A stretch of DNA of 64,000 bases, from assembly GCF_017349075.1 (NCBI RefSeq), contig NZ_JAFMOF010000001.1:186001-250000 (forward strand), read 5' to 3'. The position numbers and the translations under genes were made by a program. The stretch is from Streptomyces triculaminicus. Lineage in GTDB: Bacteria > Actinomycetota > Actinomycetes > Streptomycetales > Streptomycetaceae. Positions 18,612 to 27,622 of this stretch are shown piece by piece (positions within the stretch are counted from its first letter, which is position 1; each line of letters opens with the position of its first letter). The notes under the pieces are model-generated. The model made no database searches. It was not told the DNA's origin and was given only the letters and a program-made list of their open reading frames with translations.

Positions 18612-20462
18612 ATGAAGCACGACACCGGGGGCCGGACGGGGGACTATCTGCCGATCGAGGACCACGGCGTCATCGGTGATCTCCACACCGTGGCGCTCGT
18701 GGGGGTCGACGGCACGATCGACTGGTGCTGCCTGCCGCGGTTCGACGCTCCGTCGGTCTTCGGCTCGCTGCTCGACGCGGGGCGCGGCGGCGCGTTCTCG
18801 GTGCGGGTGCGCGAGGTCGAGCGGACCAAACAGATGTACCTGCCGGACTCCAATGTGCTGCTGACCCGCTTCCTCGGGCAGCGCGCCGTCGCCGAGCTGT
18901 ACGACTTCATGGTGCCCGACCATCCCCTCTACCCGCCCTCGGACGTCCGGCAGATCATCCGGCAGGTGCGGATGGTGCGCGGGAGCGCGGTCGTGGAGGT
19001 GTCCTGCCGCCCGGCGTTCGACTACGCCAGGGCGCCGCACGAGGTCACCGTGGTCGAGGGCGTCGGCGCCGTCTTCAGCGGACCGGCCGGCGCGCTGGTG
19101 CTGCGCTCGTCCGTGCCGCTGCGCGCCGAGGACGGCGCCGCGACGGCGACCGTCGTGCTCGAGCAGGGCCAGACCCTGGTGCTGGCCGCCCAGTGGGGCG
19201 GCGAGATCCGGCCCATCGACGCCGAGGAGGCGTCACGGCTGCTGGACGACACGCTGCGCTACTGGGACGGCTGGCTGCGCCGGTCCGGCTACCAGGGGCG
19301 CTACCGCGAGGCGGTCGAACGCTCGGCCCTCGTCCTCAAGCTCCTCGTCCACCAGCCCACCGGCGCCCTCGTCGCGGCACCGACCACCTCCCTGCCCGAG
19401 TCGCTCGGCGGCGGCCGGAACTGGGACTACCGCTACACCTGGGTCCGCGACGCGGCCTTCACGCTGTACGCGCTGATGCGGCTGGGGTTCACGGAGGAGG
19501 CCGCCGCGTTCACCGACTGGCTCCACCGGCGCTGCGTCGAGGCCCCGCCGGACACGGGACTGCAGGTGCTCTACGGCATCGACGGCCGGCCCGACCTGCC
19601 GGAGACGATCCTGGAGAACCTGTGCGGGTACCGCGGTTCCCGGCCGGTGCGCATCGGCAACGCCGCCTCCCGGCAGCTGCAGCTCGACATCCACGGCGAG
19701 CTGATGGACTCGGTCTACCTCTACAACAAGCACGGCGAGCCCATCTCCTACGAACTGTGGGAGGCCCTCAGCCGGCAGCTCGACTGGCTGGAGAAGCACT
19801 GGGAGGAGCCCGACGACGGCATCTGGGAGACCCGCGGCGGCCGCCGGCGCTTCACCTACTCCGCGCTGATGACCTGGGTCGCCTTCGAGCGGGCGATGCG
19901 CATCGCCCGCCACCGCGGCATGCCGGCCCCCGTCGAGCGCTGGCGCGACACGGCCGCGGCCGCCTACCGGTTCGTCCAGGACCGGTGCTACGCGCCGGAC
20001 CTGGGCGCGTACACCCAGTACGCGGACGGCTCCACGATGGACGCCTCGCTCCTGATCATGCCGCTGGTGAAGTTCGCCGGACCGTCCGACCCGCGGTTCC
20101 TGTCCACCGTGCGCCGACTGGAGGGCATGCTGGTGAGCGACAGCCTCGTCCACCGCTACGAGGCCGACGGCACGGACGGCCTCCCCGACCGGGAGGGGAC
20201 GTTCAACCTGTGCTCCTTCTGGTACGTCGAGGCCCTCGCCCGGGCGGGCCGGGTCGGCGAGGCGCGCTACATCTTCGAGAAGATGATCACGCATGCCAAC
20301 CACCTCGGGCTGTACGCCGAGGAGATCGGCCCCGCGGGCGAGGCCCTCGGCAACTTCCCCCAGGCCTTCACCCACCTCGCGCTGATCAGCGCCGCGACCA
20401 ACCTCGACCGGGCCGTCACCTCCCACCGCGCCGTGTCGGCCCGGCAGTGCCGCACGGCGTGA
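18612..20462 (+). CDS. Glycoside hydrolase family 15 protein (glucoamylase/trehalase-like)
   Basis: A 616-aa cytoplasmic GH15 enzyme. The N-terminal beta-sandwich begins YLPIEDHGVIGDLHTVALVG and the (alpha/alpha)6 barrel follows from about residue 235. Active-site blocks include GGGRNWDYRYTWVRDAAFTLYAL, LYNKHGEPISYELWEAL and the final ADGTDGLPDREGTFNLCSFW. These group with actinobacterial GH15 enzymes, several of which are trehalases, and differ from secreted fungal glucoamylases; no signal peptide is present. Likely acts on trehalose or maltooligosaccharides, possibly with malQ at 31.7 kb in glucan turnover, but it is not in an operon with it. Confidence 0.88.
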   Translation: MKHDTGGRTGDYLPIEDHGVIGDLHTVALVGVDGTIDWCCLPRFDAPSVFGSLLDAGRGGAFSVRVREVERTKQMYLPDSNVLLTRFLGQRAVAELYDFMVPDHPLYPPSDVRQIIRQVRMVRGSAVVEVSCRPAFDYARAPHEVTVVEGVGAVFSGPAGALVLRSSVPLRAEDGAATATVVLEQGQTLVLAAQWGGEIRPIDAEEASRLLDDTLRYWDGWLRRSGYQGRYREAVERSALVLKLLVHQPTGALVAAPTTSLPESLGGGRNWDYRYTWVRDAAFTLYALMRLGFTEEAAAFTDWLHRRCVEAPPDTGLQVLYGIDGRPDLPETILENLCGYRGSRPVRIGNAASRQLQLDIHGELMDSVYLYNKHGEPISYELWEALSRQLDWLEKHWEEPDDGIWETRGGRRRFTYSALMTWVAFERAMRIARHRGMPAPVERWRDTAAAAYRFVQDRCYAPDLGAYTQYADGSTMDASLLIMPLVKFAGPSDPRFLSTVRRLEGMLVSDSLVHRYEADGTDGLPDREGTFNLCSFWYVEALARAGRVGEARYIFEKMITHANHLGLYAEEIGPAGEALGNFPQAFTHLALISAATNLDRAVTSHRAVSARQCRTA

Positions 20463-20485
20463 GGGCGCCGGCGGGTACGTCCTAG

Positions 20486-20643
20486 GGCCTGTCCGATGGG
20501 TCGGTGCGGGCCCCGCGGCGTCCGGTGCGGTACATCGCAAGGCGGAGCATCTCCCGCGTACTGGGCGTACTCGGGTGATGCGACAACGCGGCGAGGTGCC
20601 GTACCAGGCGTCGCGGGGCCTGTGCCGACCCATCGGACAGGCC
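20486..20643. mobile_element. Palindromic MITE (158 bp) with CTAG target duplication
   Basis: The element is flanked by CTAG on both sides (20482-20485 and 20644-20647), and its ends are inverted repeats starting GGCCTGTCCGATGGGTCGG. Matching continues less perfectly through the whole element (for example GCATC.CCCG.GTAC arms around a centre near 20565), so the transcript or a single strand could fold into one long hairpin. There is no coding capacity. CTAG duplications fit mobilisation by an IS5-type transposase, which is not in the window. Confidence 0.78.
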
Positions 20644-20704
20644 CTAGGGCGGACACGCCCCACAGCCGGCAGGTGCCGTCGACGACCGGAGCCCGGGAGC
20701 CGCA

Positions 20705-21442
20705 TTGATCATCGTCACCGCCGACGGCCTCGGCATCGGAGCCGCCGTCGCCCAGCGGGCGGCGGGCCTGGGCCACTCCGTGTGCGTCGGCTATCTGCAC
20801 CACCGGCGCCGGGCCGACGCGCTGGTGCGCACGGTCCGCGACGCCGGCCGCCAGGCCCTGGCGGTCCGCGCGGACACCTCCGAGGAGTGCGACGTGGAGC
20901 GCCTCTTCGACACGGCCACGGCCACCCTGGGACCGGTGACGGGCGTGGTCAACCACGCCTGCGCGACCGGCCTCCCGGCCCGGATCGGCGACCTGAGCAT
21001 CGAGCAGGCCGACGCCGCGTACCGGTCCGTGCTGCGCAGCGTGCTGCTGTGCACCCGTGAGGCCGCCCACCGCATGTCCGTCTCCCGTGGCGGCGCCGGC
21101 GGCGCCGTCGTCAACGTCTCCTCGCTCGACGCCCGCACCGGCGGCGGATTCCTCTCCGTGCACGGCGCGGCCCTCCACGCGGCCGTCCACGCCCACACCC
21201 GGGGAGCGGCCCAGGAGCTCGCGGCGGAGGGGATCCGGGTCAACGCCGTGGCCCCGGGAGTGATCGAGAACGGCCGGGGCGGGACCGGCGGCGCGTCCGG
21301 GAGCGCCTGCCCGCCGTGGCACGACGTGCCGCTGGGGCGCGCCGGGAAGCCCGGCGAGGTCGCGGAGGCCGTGTGGTTCCTGCTGTCCGACGCCTCGTCC
21401 TATACGACAGGAGCCGTCCTGGAAGTCGGCGGAGGCCGCTGA
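20705..21442 (+). CDS. SDR-family protein with degenerate active site
   Basis: A 245-aa short-chain dehydrogenase/reductase fold. The nucleotide loop is TADGLGIG (residues 4-11), NNAG is replaced by NHAC, and the serine strand VVNVSSLDA is kept. The catalytic YxxxK is missing: the place reads VHGAALHA, with Gly for Tyr and His for Lys. The C-terminal blocks RVNAVAPGVI and SSYTTGAVLEVGGG are normal. So it binds a nucleotide perhaps, but standard oxidoreductase chemistry is doubtful. The start appears to be TTG 20705 with GGGAG upstream. It precedes the LysR gene by 55 bp on the same strand and sits 58 bp after a MITE. Confidence 0.82.
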   Translation: MIIVTADGLGIGAAVAQRAAGLGHSVCVGYLHHRRRADALVRTVRDAGRQALAVRADTSEECDVERLFDTATATLGPVTGVVNHACATGLPARIGDLSIEQADAAYRSVLRSVLLCTREAAHRMSVSRGGAGGAVVNVSSLDARTGGGFLSVHGAALHAAVHAHTRGAAQELAAEGIRVNAVAPGVIENGRGGTGGASGSACPPWHDVPLGRAGKPGEVAEAVWFLLSDASSYTTGAVLEVGGGR

Positions 21443-21497
21443 AGCGCCGGCCGGCACCGCACCTTCCCGTGGCTCCTCTTGCGTGAAAGGAGAACAC

Positions 21498-22427
21498 ATG
21501 GACATCCGGCAGCTCGCCGCCTTCCACAAGGTGGCCACCCTCCTGAGCTTCACCCGGGCCGCCGCCGAGCTCAAGTACGCGCAGTCCAGCGTCACCGGAC
21601 AGATCAAAAGGCTCGAGAACTCGCTGGGGGTCAGCCTCTTCGAGCGCCTGCCGGGCGGGGTCGTCCTGGCTCCCGCCGGACAGCGCCTGTTGCCGTACGC
21701 CGAGCGGATGCTGTCGCTGGCCGAGGAGGCGCGCACGGCGACGGCGGGCGCCGGGCTCGTGTCCGGCACCCTGACGGTGGGCACCACCGAGAGCGTCATC
21801 TCCTACCGGATGCCTCCGCTGCTCGAGTTCTTCCACCGCCGCTACCCCCGGCTCGAGGTCGTGCTGCGGCCCACTCCCTGCGCGGAGACCCTGCGGGCGG
21901 TGCGCCAGGGCACCCTGGACGCGGGCTTCCTGCCGGCGCCCAGGGGAGAGCACCCCGGCCTGCGCGCCACGGTGCTCGGGCCCGCTCCCCTGCTCCTGGT
22001 CGCCCCGCCGTCCCATCCGCTGGCCGCGGTGCGGCCGGTGACCACCAAAGACCTGGCGCGGGTGCCCGTCCTGGCCCCCGAGGAGAGCGGCGGCTACCGC
22101 GAACTGTTCGAGACCGCCGTGCGGCGGGTGCGGGGCGGCCCCGCCGGCGTGCTGGGCTTCGGCACCATCGAGTCCACCAAGCGCGGCATGCGCGCCGGGC
22201 TGGGCGTGGGCCTGCTGCCCGCCGTCGCGGTGGCCGACGAGATCGCCGCCGGCTCGCTGGTCGCGCTCGACTGGACGCCGCCCTTCGAGGTCTTCACCCA
22301 GATCGTCTGGCGCCGGGGCCGGCAGATGCCGGCGGAACTGCGCACCTTCATCGACAGGTCCGTCGAATTCATGGCCGAGGACTCCGGCGGGAACGAGAGC
22401 GGCAATCCGATGTCAACGGCGGCCTGA
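21498..22427 (+). CDS. LysR-family transcriptional regulator
   Basis: A 309-aa LysR protein. The HTH region MDIRQLAAFHKVATLLSFTR is followed by AAAELKYAQSSVTGQI and LENSLGVSLFERLPGG, then a type 2 periplasmic-binding domain (VGTTESVISYRMPPLLEFF; GVGLLPAVAVADEI). AAGGAG sits 7 nt before ATG 21498; an in-frame ATG at 21483 lies before that site and is unlikely. It is upstream of and codirectional with the 114-aa protein, the cupin protein and the exporter, and is the natural candidate to control them. Effector unknown. Confidence 0.9.
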   Translation: MDIRQLAAFHKVATLLSFTRAAAELKYAQSSVTGQIKRLENSLGVSLFERLPGGVVLAPAGQRLLPYAERMLSLAEEARTATAGAGLVSGTLTVGTTESVISYRMPPLLEFFHRRYPRLEVVLRPTPCAETLRAVRQGTLDAGFLPAPRGEHPGLRATVLGPAPLLLVAPPSHPLAAVRPVTTKDLARVPVLAPEESGGYRELFETAVRRVRGGPAGVLGFGTIESTKRGMRAGLGVGLLPAVAVADEIAAGSLVALDWTPPFEVFTQIVWRRGRQMPAELRTFIDRSVEFMAEDSGGNESGNPMSTAA

Positions 22428-22607
22428 CCGCCGGGAGCTGCGGGAATCGGCATGTCCGATTGAGCGGTTCAGCGAACGCAATGGGCATTTCATTGACCCG
22501 ACTTCTGTGCGACTGGTCGAATGCATGCACAGACGGAACGGCGAAAGCCGGGGAACTTCCCTTATCCGTGGTCCTGTTGATCCGTACCGAGCCAGAAGGA
22601 GCCAATC
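22428..22607 (+). promoter_or_regulatory. Leader region of the 114-aa gene
   Basis: A 180-bp non-coding stretch. ATTG at 22459-22462 and CAAT at 22479-22482 bracket a possible LysR-type site. A TTGACC (22493-22498) with an 18-nt gap to TCGAAT could be a sigma-70-like promoter. AGAAGGAG lies just before ATG 22608. Promoter call is weak. Confidence 0.35.
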
Positions 22608-22952
22608 ATGGCTGAGAACACCGCTGTGACGACCCCGGCCAAGCAGCTGCTGGACGGCCTCTACGCCGAGGGTGTCCAGGCCGACGCGAACTGGGACGGC
22701 GTGAGCGAGGAGGCCCTCCTCAAGCTCCGTGAGGCCGCCGCCTCCGGCGACGAGGCCCTGCAGTCGCTGATGGCGAACCTGGCCTTCTCGAAGTTCGAGG
22801 ACGCGGAGCAGGCCACCCGGCTCTCCTCCTCCCTGGCCGGCATCAAGCAGTTCATGGTGACGGAGATCTTCGAGGAGCTGCCGACCACCTCCGTCGAGGA
22901 CCTGCGCGCGGCCGCCGAGGCGGCCGGCTACGACGTCGAGATCCTCGGCTGA
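22608..22952 (+). CDS. 114-aa acidic helical protein, unknown family
   Basis: Not recognised. 114 aa, rich in Ala, Glu and Asp, predicted almost all helical: MAENTAVTTPAKQLLDGLYA at the start, LRAAAEAAGYDVEIL at the end. No Cys, no signal peptide, no membrane helix and no phosphopantetheine serine motif, so it is neither a carrier protein nor an obvious Cys/Ser-rich ribosomal peptide precursor. Its ribosome-binding site is excellent (AGAAGGAG). A very strong hairpin directly follows, separating it from the cupin gene, an arrangement that lets a small protein be made in excess over downstream enzymes. It may be a scaffold, partner or substrate of the cupin protein. Real gene: likely. Function: open. 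Confidence 0.75.
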   Translation: MAENTAVTTPAKQLLDGLYAEGVQADANWDGVSEEALLKLREAAASGDEALQSLMANLAFSKFEDAEQATRLSSSLAGIKQFMVTEIFEELPTTSVEDLRAAAEAAGYDVEILG

Positions 22953-22962
22953 CCCACCGCGC

Positions 22963-23013
22963 CGGGGCGCCCCGCCCGTGGGGGTTCCACACGCTCACGG
23001 GCGGGGCGCCCCG
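22963..23013 (+). terminator. Strong hairpin between the 114-aa gene and the cupin gene
   Basis: Perfect 18-bp arms (22963-22980, 22996-23013) with a 15-nt loop, ten bases past the stop. It may be a full terminator or an attenuator or mRNA-stabilising stem. Confidence 0.8.
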
Positions 23014-23066
23014 CTCCCGACAACGGCCCCGGGGCCGCCGAACAGGGGACGAGAGAAGAGATCACC

Positions 23067-24353
23067 GTGAGCGAGTCATTTTCCATCGACGGACTGGGCT
23101 GGCGCGAGAACTGGCGAATCGACAACGGGAAGGACTCGTACGTCGTCCCCTTCCCCACGCTCCGTCCGGCCACGCTGGTATTCCATGGTGAGACCGAATT
23201 CAGCTACGGTCACTATGGAATTCACCTCGGCCAGGCGGACGTCCTGACGTTCCTCGGGCCGTCCACCGGGGAAATCACCGGGTATTTCATCGACTGCCGC
23301 GAGGGATCCCCCACGGCGGGCGTCCGGGAACGGCACGTCTGGTCCCCCGCCTCACGACGCGCCCTCTACATTCCGCCGGGGGTGGCCCACACCTTCGACG
23401 GCCTGGAGTTCGTGAACACCATCAACTCCTACGAGCTCTTCCTCCCCGACCCCGAGCAGTGGGTCCGCGGCAGCCTGGAGTGGCAGCCCGACGCCGACAT
23501 CATCAACATCCCGCTCGACATCGCCCAGCAGGACCTGCCGTACTACCGGCCCAACTCCCATCCGGCGAGCGAGCTCTGGTACGACCTGGTGGCCTCCCAG
23601 CAGCGCAGCATGATCCCCAAGATCTCGCACGAGTACCCCCTCACGCGCGAGGTCCGGCTCGCCGACGGAACGATCCGCCGCGTGGAACTGCGCAAGCGCC
23701 TGCCCAAGGCGGAAGAGAAGGCCTGGGAGCCGGTCGAGGGCGTCATGGGTGCCGGCTGGGTCCGTCACCCCGTCGTGGTCAGCGGCCCCGAGTCCGGCTT
23801 CTCCGCCCTGCTCGACCGGCACCCGCTCTACTTCATCGACCACGGCGAGACCGGCTACTCCCACGACGCCTACGGCATCCACCTCGGCCAGGAGGACCGG
23901 CTGACCTTCGTCGGCCCCAGGGACCAGCAGGTGACCCTGCACCTGATCGACACCCGGGTGGACTCGCCGACCTACGGCGCGGATCTCGCGATCACCTTCA
24001 CCCCGGACCCCCGCCGGTACCTGCTGATCCCTCCGGGCGTCGGGCACGCCTTCGAACACCTGGAGAACGTCTTCACCATCAACCGGCCGCGCACCCTGCT
24101 GCCGGCGGACGGCAGCGACTACCGCCCCGGCAACGACGTCATCGACTGGCCCCGCGAGCAGCGCCCCATCCCCTCGCTGCGGCCGAACGTCATCCCGGCG
24201 AGCCGTGAGTACTACGAGGAGCAGGTGGCGGACCAGAAGCGGCTGCGCGAGCTTCCCACGACGCACGCGACGCCCTCGGTCATGCTCATCGACGGTCCCG
24301 ACGGACGAAAGATCCGCGTCGCCCTCCGCAAGAAGATCCAGGCCGTGGCCTAG
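23067..24353 (+). CDS. Tandem RmlC-like cupin protein
   Basis: A 428-aa protein made of two similar jelly-roll halves, each like dTDP-4-dehydrorhamnose 3,5-epimerase. Half one carries HYGIHLGQADVLTFLGP, IDCREGSPTAGV and LYIPPGVAHTFDGLE. Half two carries AYGIHLGQEDRLTFVGP, IDTRVDSPTYGA and LLIPPGVGHAFEHLE. The His in GIHLGQ aligns with the catalytic His of RmlC (RGLHFQ motif). Classical RmlC is one domain of about 200 aa that dimerises, so this looks like a fused dimer with a new role: sugar or polyketide epimerase, cyclase or isomerase. No nucleotide-sugar genes lie nearby. The GTG start follows GAGAGAAGAG. Confidence 0.78.
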   Translation: MSESFSIDGLGWRENWRIDNGKDSYVVPFPTLRPATLVFHGETEFSYGHYGIHLGQADVLTFLGPSTGEITGYFIDCREGSPTAGVRERHVWSPASRRALYIPPGVAHTFDGLEFVNTINSYELFLPDPEQWVRGSLEWQPDADIINIPLDIAQQDLPYYRPNSHPASELWYDLVASQQRSMIPKISHEYPLTREVRLADGTIRRVELRKRLPKAEEKAWEPVEGVMGAGWVRHPVVVSGPESGFSALLDRHPLYFIDHGETGYSHDAYGIHLGQEDRLTFVGPRDQQVTLHLIDTRVDSPTYGADLAITFTPDPRRYLLIPPGVGHAFEHLENVFTINRPRTLLPADGSDYRPGNDVIDWPREQRPIPSLRPNVIPASREYYEEQVADQKRLRELPTTHATPSVMLIDGPDGRKIRVALRKKIQAVA

Positions 24354-24443
24354 GGAAGGCCGGCCGCTCCCGGCCGGGTCGTGACCGCCGTGGCGGCCGC
24401 GGCCCGGCTCCCGTCCGTCGTCGTCCAAGAGGTGGGAAACCCC

Positions 24444-25733
24444 ATGCTGGCCCCGTCGAAAACGCTGGCGCCCCTGCGGCACAAGAGCTACCGGCTGCTC
24501 TTCCTGTCCTTCGTCATCAGCATGGTGGGGGACGGGGTGTGGCTCGTCGCCCTTCCGTGGATCACCATCACCATCGGCGGCGGCAGCTCGGACCTGGCCA
24601 TGGTCGTCGGCGCGGAGTCGGTCGGACTGGTCTCGTGCGTCCTCGTCGGCGGCGCCCTCGCCGACCGCTATCCGCGCAAGGCGGTCATCGCGTGGTCCTT
24701 CGTGGCGAGCCTGGCGGTGCTCTCGGCGGTGGCCGTGGCCCACGCGAGCGGGCACCTGGCGGTGTGGCACCTGACGGCGGCGGCCTTCGTGCTGGGCGCC
24801 TCGGCCGCCGTCAGCGGCCCGGCGGCCGACGCCTTCACCCCCGACCTGGTGCCCGAGGAGGACCTGCACGCGGCCAACGCCCTGGAGTCCGTGGTCCGCT
24901 CGCTCGCCGCCCGGATGGCCGGCCCCGCCCTCGGCGGCGTACTGATCTCGCTGTTCAGCCCGCTGCCGGTCATCCTGCTCGACGCGGCGAGCTTCGGCGT
25001 CGCGGCCCTGTGCGCCTGGTCGGTCAAGCCCCTGCGGGCCGCCGGCGGACAGGACGGGGAGGAGGCCGACGGCGAGCCGGTCCCCTACCGCAAGGCCCTG
25101 TCCTACCTGTTCGGCGAGCGCTGGCTGTGGGTGCTCATCCTGTGGTCCGGCGTGGTGCTGCTCCTGCAGACCGGCCCCCGGCAGGTGCTGCTGCCCTTCG
25201 TCATCCACAACGACCTGGGCGGCGACGCCCGGGACTACGGCACCCTGCTCGCCGTCTTCGGGATCTCCGCGATGGCCGGCTCGCTCTTCCTCGCCTCGCG
25301 GCGGCCGCCCAGGCACTACCCGCTGTGGATGCTGCTCGCCTGGACCGCCGGGGCGGCCCCGCTGGCGCTGATGGTCTTCGTGCCGTCCTTCTGGATGCTG
25401 CTGCCGCTGGCCGCCGTCTACGGGGTCTTCTCCTCCATGGGCAACGTCTACTGGTCGACGCTGGTGCAGACGCGGGTCCCCGCCGCGGTGCGCGGCCGCG
25501 TGTTCAGCATCGACTGGCTCGGCTCGCTCGCCCTGGTGCCGGTCTCCATGGCGCTGGCCGGGATCGGCTCCGGCCGGGAGTTCGTCGTCTGGTTCTTCGT
25601 GCTCGGCGGCACCCTCCCCGTCCTGCTCACCCTGCTCACCCTCCGCTACGTGGACCTGCGGGCCCTGGCCCCGGGCGACGATGCGCCCGCCGCCAAGGGC
25701 CCGGACGAGGAACTCGCCGCCCAGCCCGCCTGA
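24444..25733 (+). CDS. MFS exporter (MFS_3 type)
   Basis: A 429-aa twelve-helix major facilitator of the EntS/MFS_3 export type: RLLFLSFVISMVGDGVWLVALPW forms helix 1, the A-like motif is GGALADRYPRKAV after helix 2, and the second half includes YGVFSSMGNVYWSTLVQ. A hydrophilic Glu/Asp-rich cytoplasmic loop lies near residues 205-225. I prefer ATG 24444 (GAGGTGG upstream); a GTG at 24381 is in frame. It follows the cupin gene by 90 bp and closes the accessory group, so it may export that group's product. Substrate unknown. Confidence 0.88.
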   Translation: MLAPSKTLAPLRHKSYRLLFLSFVISMVGDGVWLVALPWITITIGGGSSDLAMVVGAESVGLVSCVLVGGALADRYPRKAVIAWSFVASLAVLSAVAVAHASGHLAVWHLTAAAFVLGASAAVSGPAADAFTPDLVPEEDLHAANALESVVRSLAARMAGPALGGVLISLFSPLPVILLDAASFGVAALCAWSVKPLRAAGGQDGEEADGEPVPYRKALSYLFGERWLWVLILWSGVVLLLQTGPRQVLLPFVIHNDLGGDARDYGTLLAVFGISAMAGSLFLASRRPPRHYPLWMLLAWTAGAAPLALMVFVPSFWMLLPLAAVYGVFSSMGNVYWSTLVQTRVPAAVRGRVFSIDWLGSLALVPVSMALAGIGSGREFVVWFFVLGGTLPVLLTLLTLRYVDLRALAPGDDAPAAKGPDEELAAQPA

Positions 25734-25784
25734 CGCGAAGCGCCCCTTGGCCCGCCCGGGCCGGGCGTGGCAGCGTGACCCTTC

Positions 25785-26282
25785 ATGAACGATGACCGAG
25801 ACGCCGCCCTCGCCCGCGCGGTCCGCCTCCGCGAGCAAGGGGAGACCGAGCGGGCCCGCGGCGAGCTGCTGGCGCTGACCGACCGGTACCCCGAGGACGC
25901 CGAGATCGCCTACCAGACGGCCTGGGCGCACGACAAGCTCGAGCTGGAGGCCGAGGCGGTGCCGTACTACGAGCGGGCCCTGAGCACCCCGGGGCTCACC
26001 GCGCAGGACCGCCACGGCGCGTTCCTCGGGCTGGGCAGCACCTACCGCGTGCTCGGCCGCCACGAACGGTCGCTGGAGACGCTGCGCCGGGGGCTGGAGG
26101 AGTTCCCCGACGACCCGGCGCTGCGGGTGTTCGCCGCCATGGCCCTGTACAACGCCGGCGAGCACCACGAGTCCGTGACCACCCTGCTCAAGGTGGTGGC
26201 GGCCACCAGCGGCGACCCGGGGGTGCACGGCCACCGGCGGGCGATCGAGCACTACGCGGACGATCTGGACGCCTTCCACTGA
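25785..26282 (+). CDS. Tetratricopeptide-repeat protein
   Basis: A 165-aa soluble protein consisting of about four TPR helical pairs: RAVRLREQGETERARGELL, AIAYQTAWAHDKLELEAEAV-like, FLGLGSTYRVLGRHERSLE, RVFAAMALYNAGEHHESV. It belongs to a small actinobacterial TPR group (residues 1-120 carry the repeats). No enzymatic domain. It probably mediates protein contacts. It is the last gene before asd, separated by 160 bp with its own promoter region. Confidence 0.82.
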   Translation: MNDDRDAALARAVRLREQGETERARGELLALTDRYPEDAEIAYQTAWAHDKLELEAEAVPYYERALSTPGLTAQDRHGAFLGLGSTYRVLGRHERSLETLRRGLEEFPDDPALRVFAAMALYNAGEHHESVTTLLKVVAATSGDPGVHGHRRAIEHYADDLDAFH

Positions 26283-26435
26283 GCTCCACGGCCCGCCCCG
26301 GCGTGGCCGCCGTGCTCCGGCGTCCCGGTCCCCGGACAATGGATTGGACTTTTGGGGCGGGTACCACCACATGATGGAACCGTTCAGCCGGGTGCGCCGT
26401 CCCCGGCGGTGACAGTTGTGGTGTACATGAGCTAG

Positions 26436-27473
<1,038 letters not shown>

Positions 27474-27491
27474 CCCACGACGCGACGTCAT

Positions 27492-27521
27492 GAGGGGGCG
27501 GGCCGGCCGGCCCGCCCCCTC
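27492..27521 (+). terminator. Perfect 30-bp palindrome after asd
   Basis: 15-bp arms (27492-27506, 27507-27521) with no separate loop, 18 bp past the asd stop. GC-rich terminator hairpin. Confidence 0.7.
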
Positions 27522-27622
27522 GGCGCATCCGCCGTCAGCGTACGGACCAGCCACGGACAGCGACGGCGTGGAAGGATGGCCCAGAACGTCGTGATGTGCC
27601 GTGATGTGAAGGAGATGCCCTG

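Noticed and set aside
22608..22952. Ribosomal peptide precursor
   Set aside because: No Cys/Ser/Thr-rich core, no leader-core boundary, and no modifying enzyme of a known RiPP class is present. Kept only as an unknown protein.
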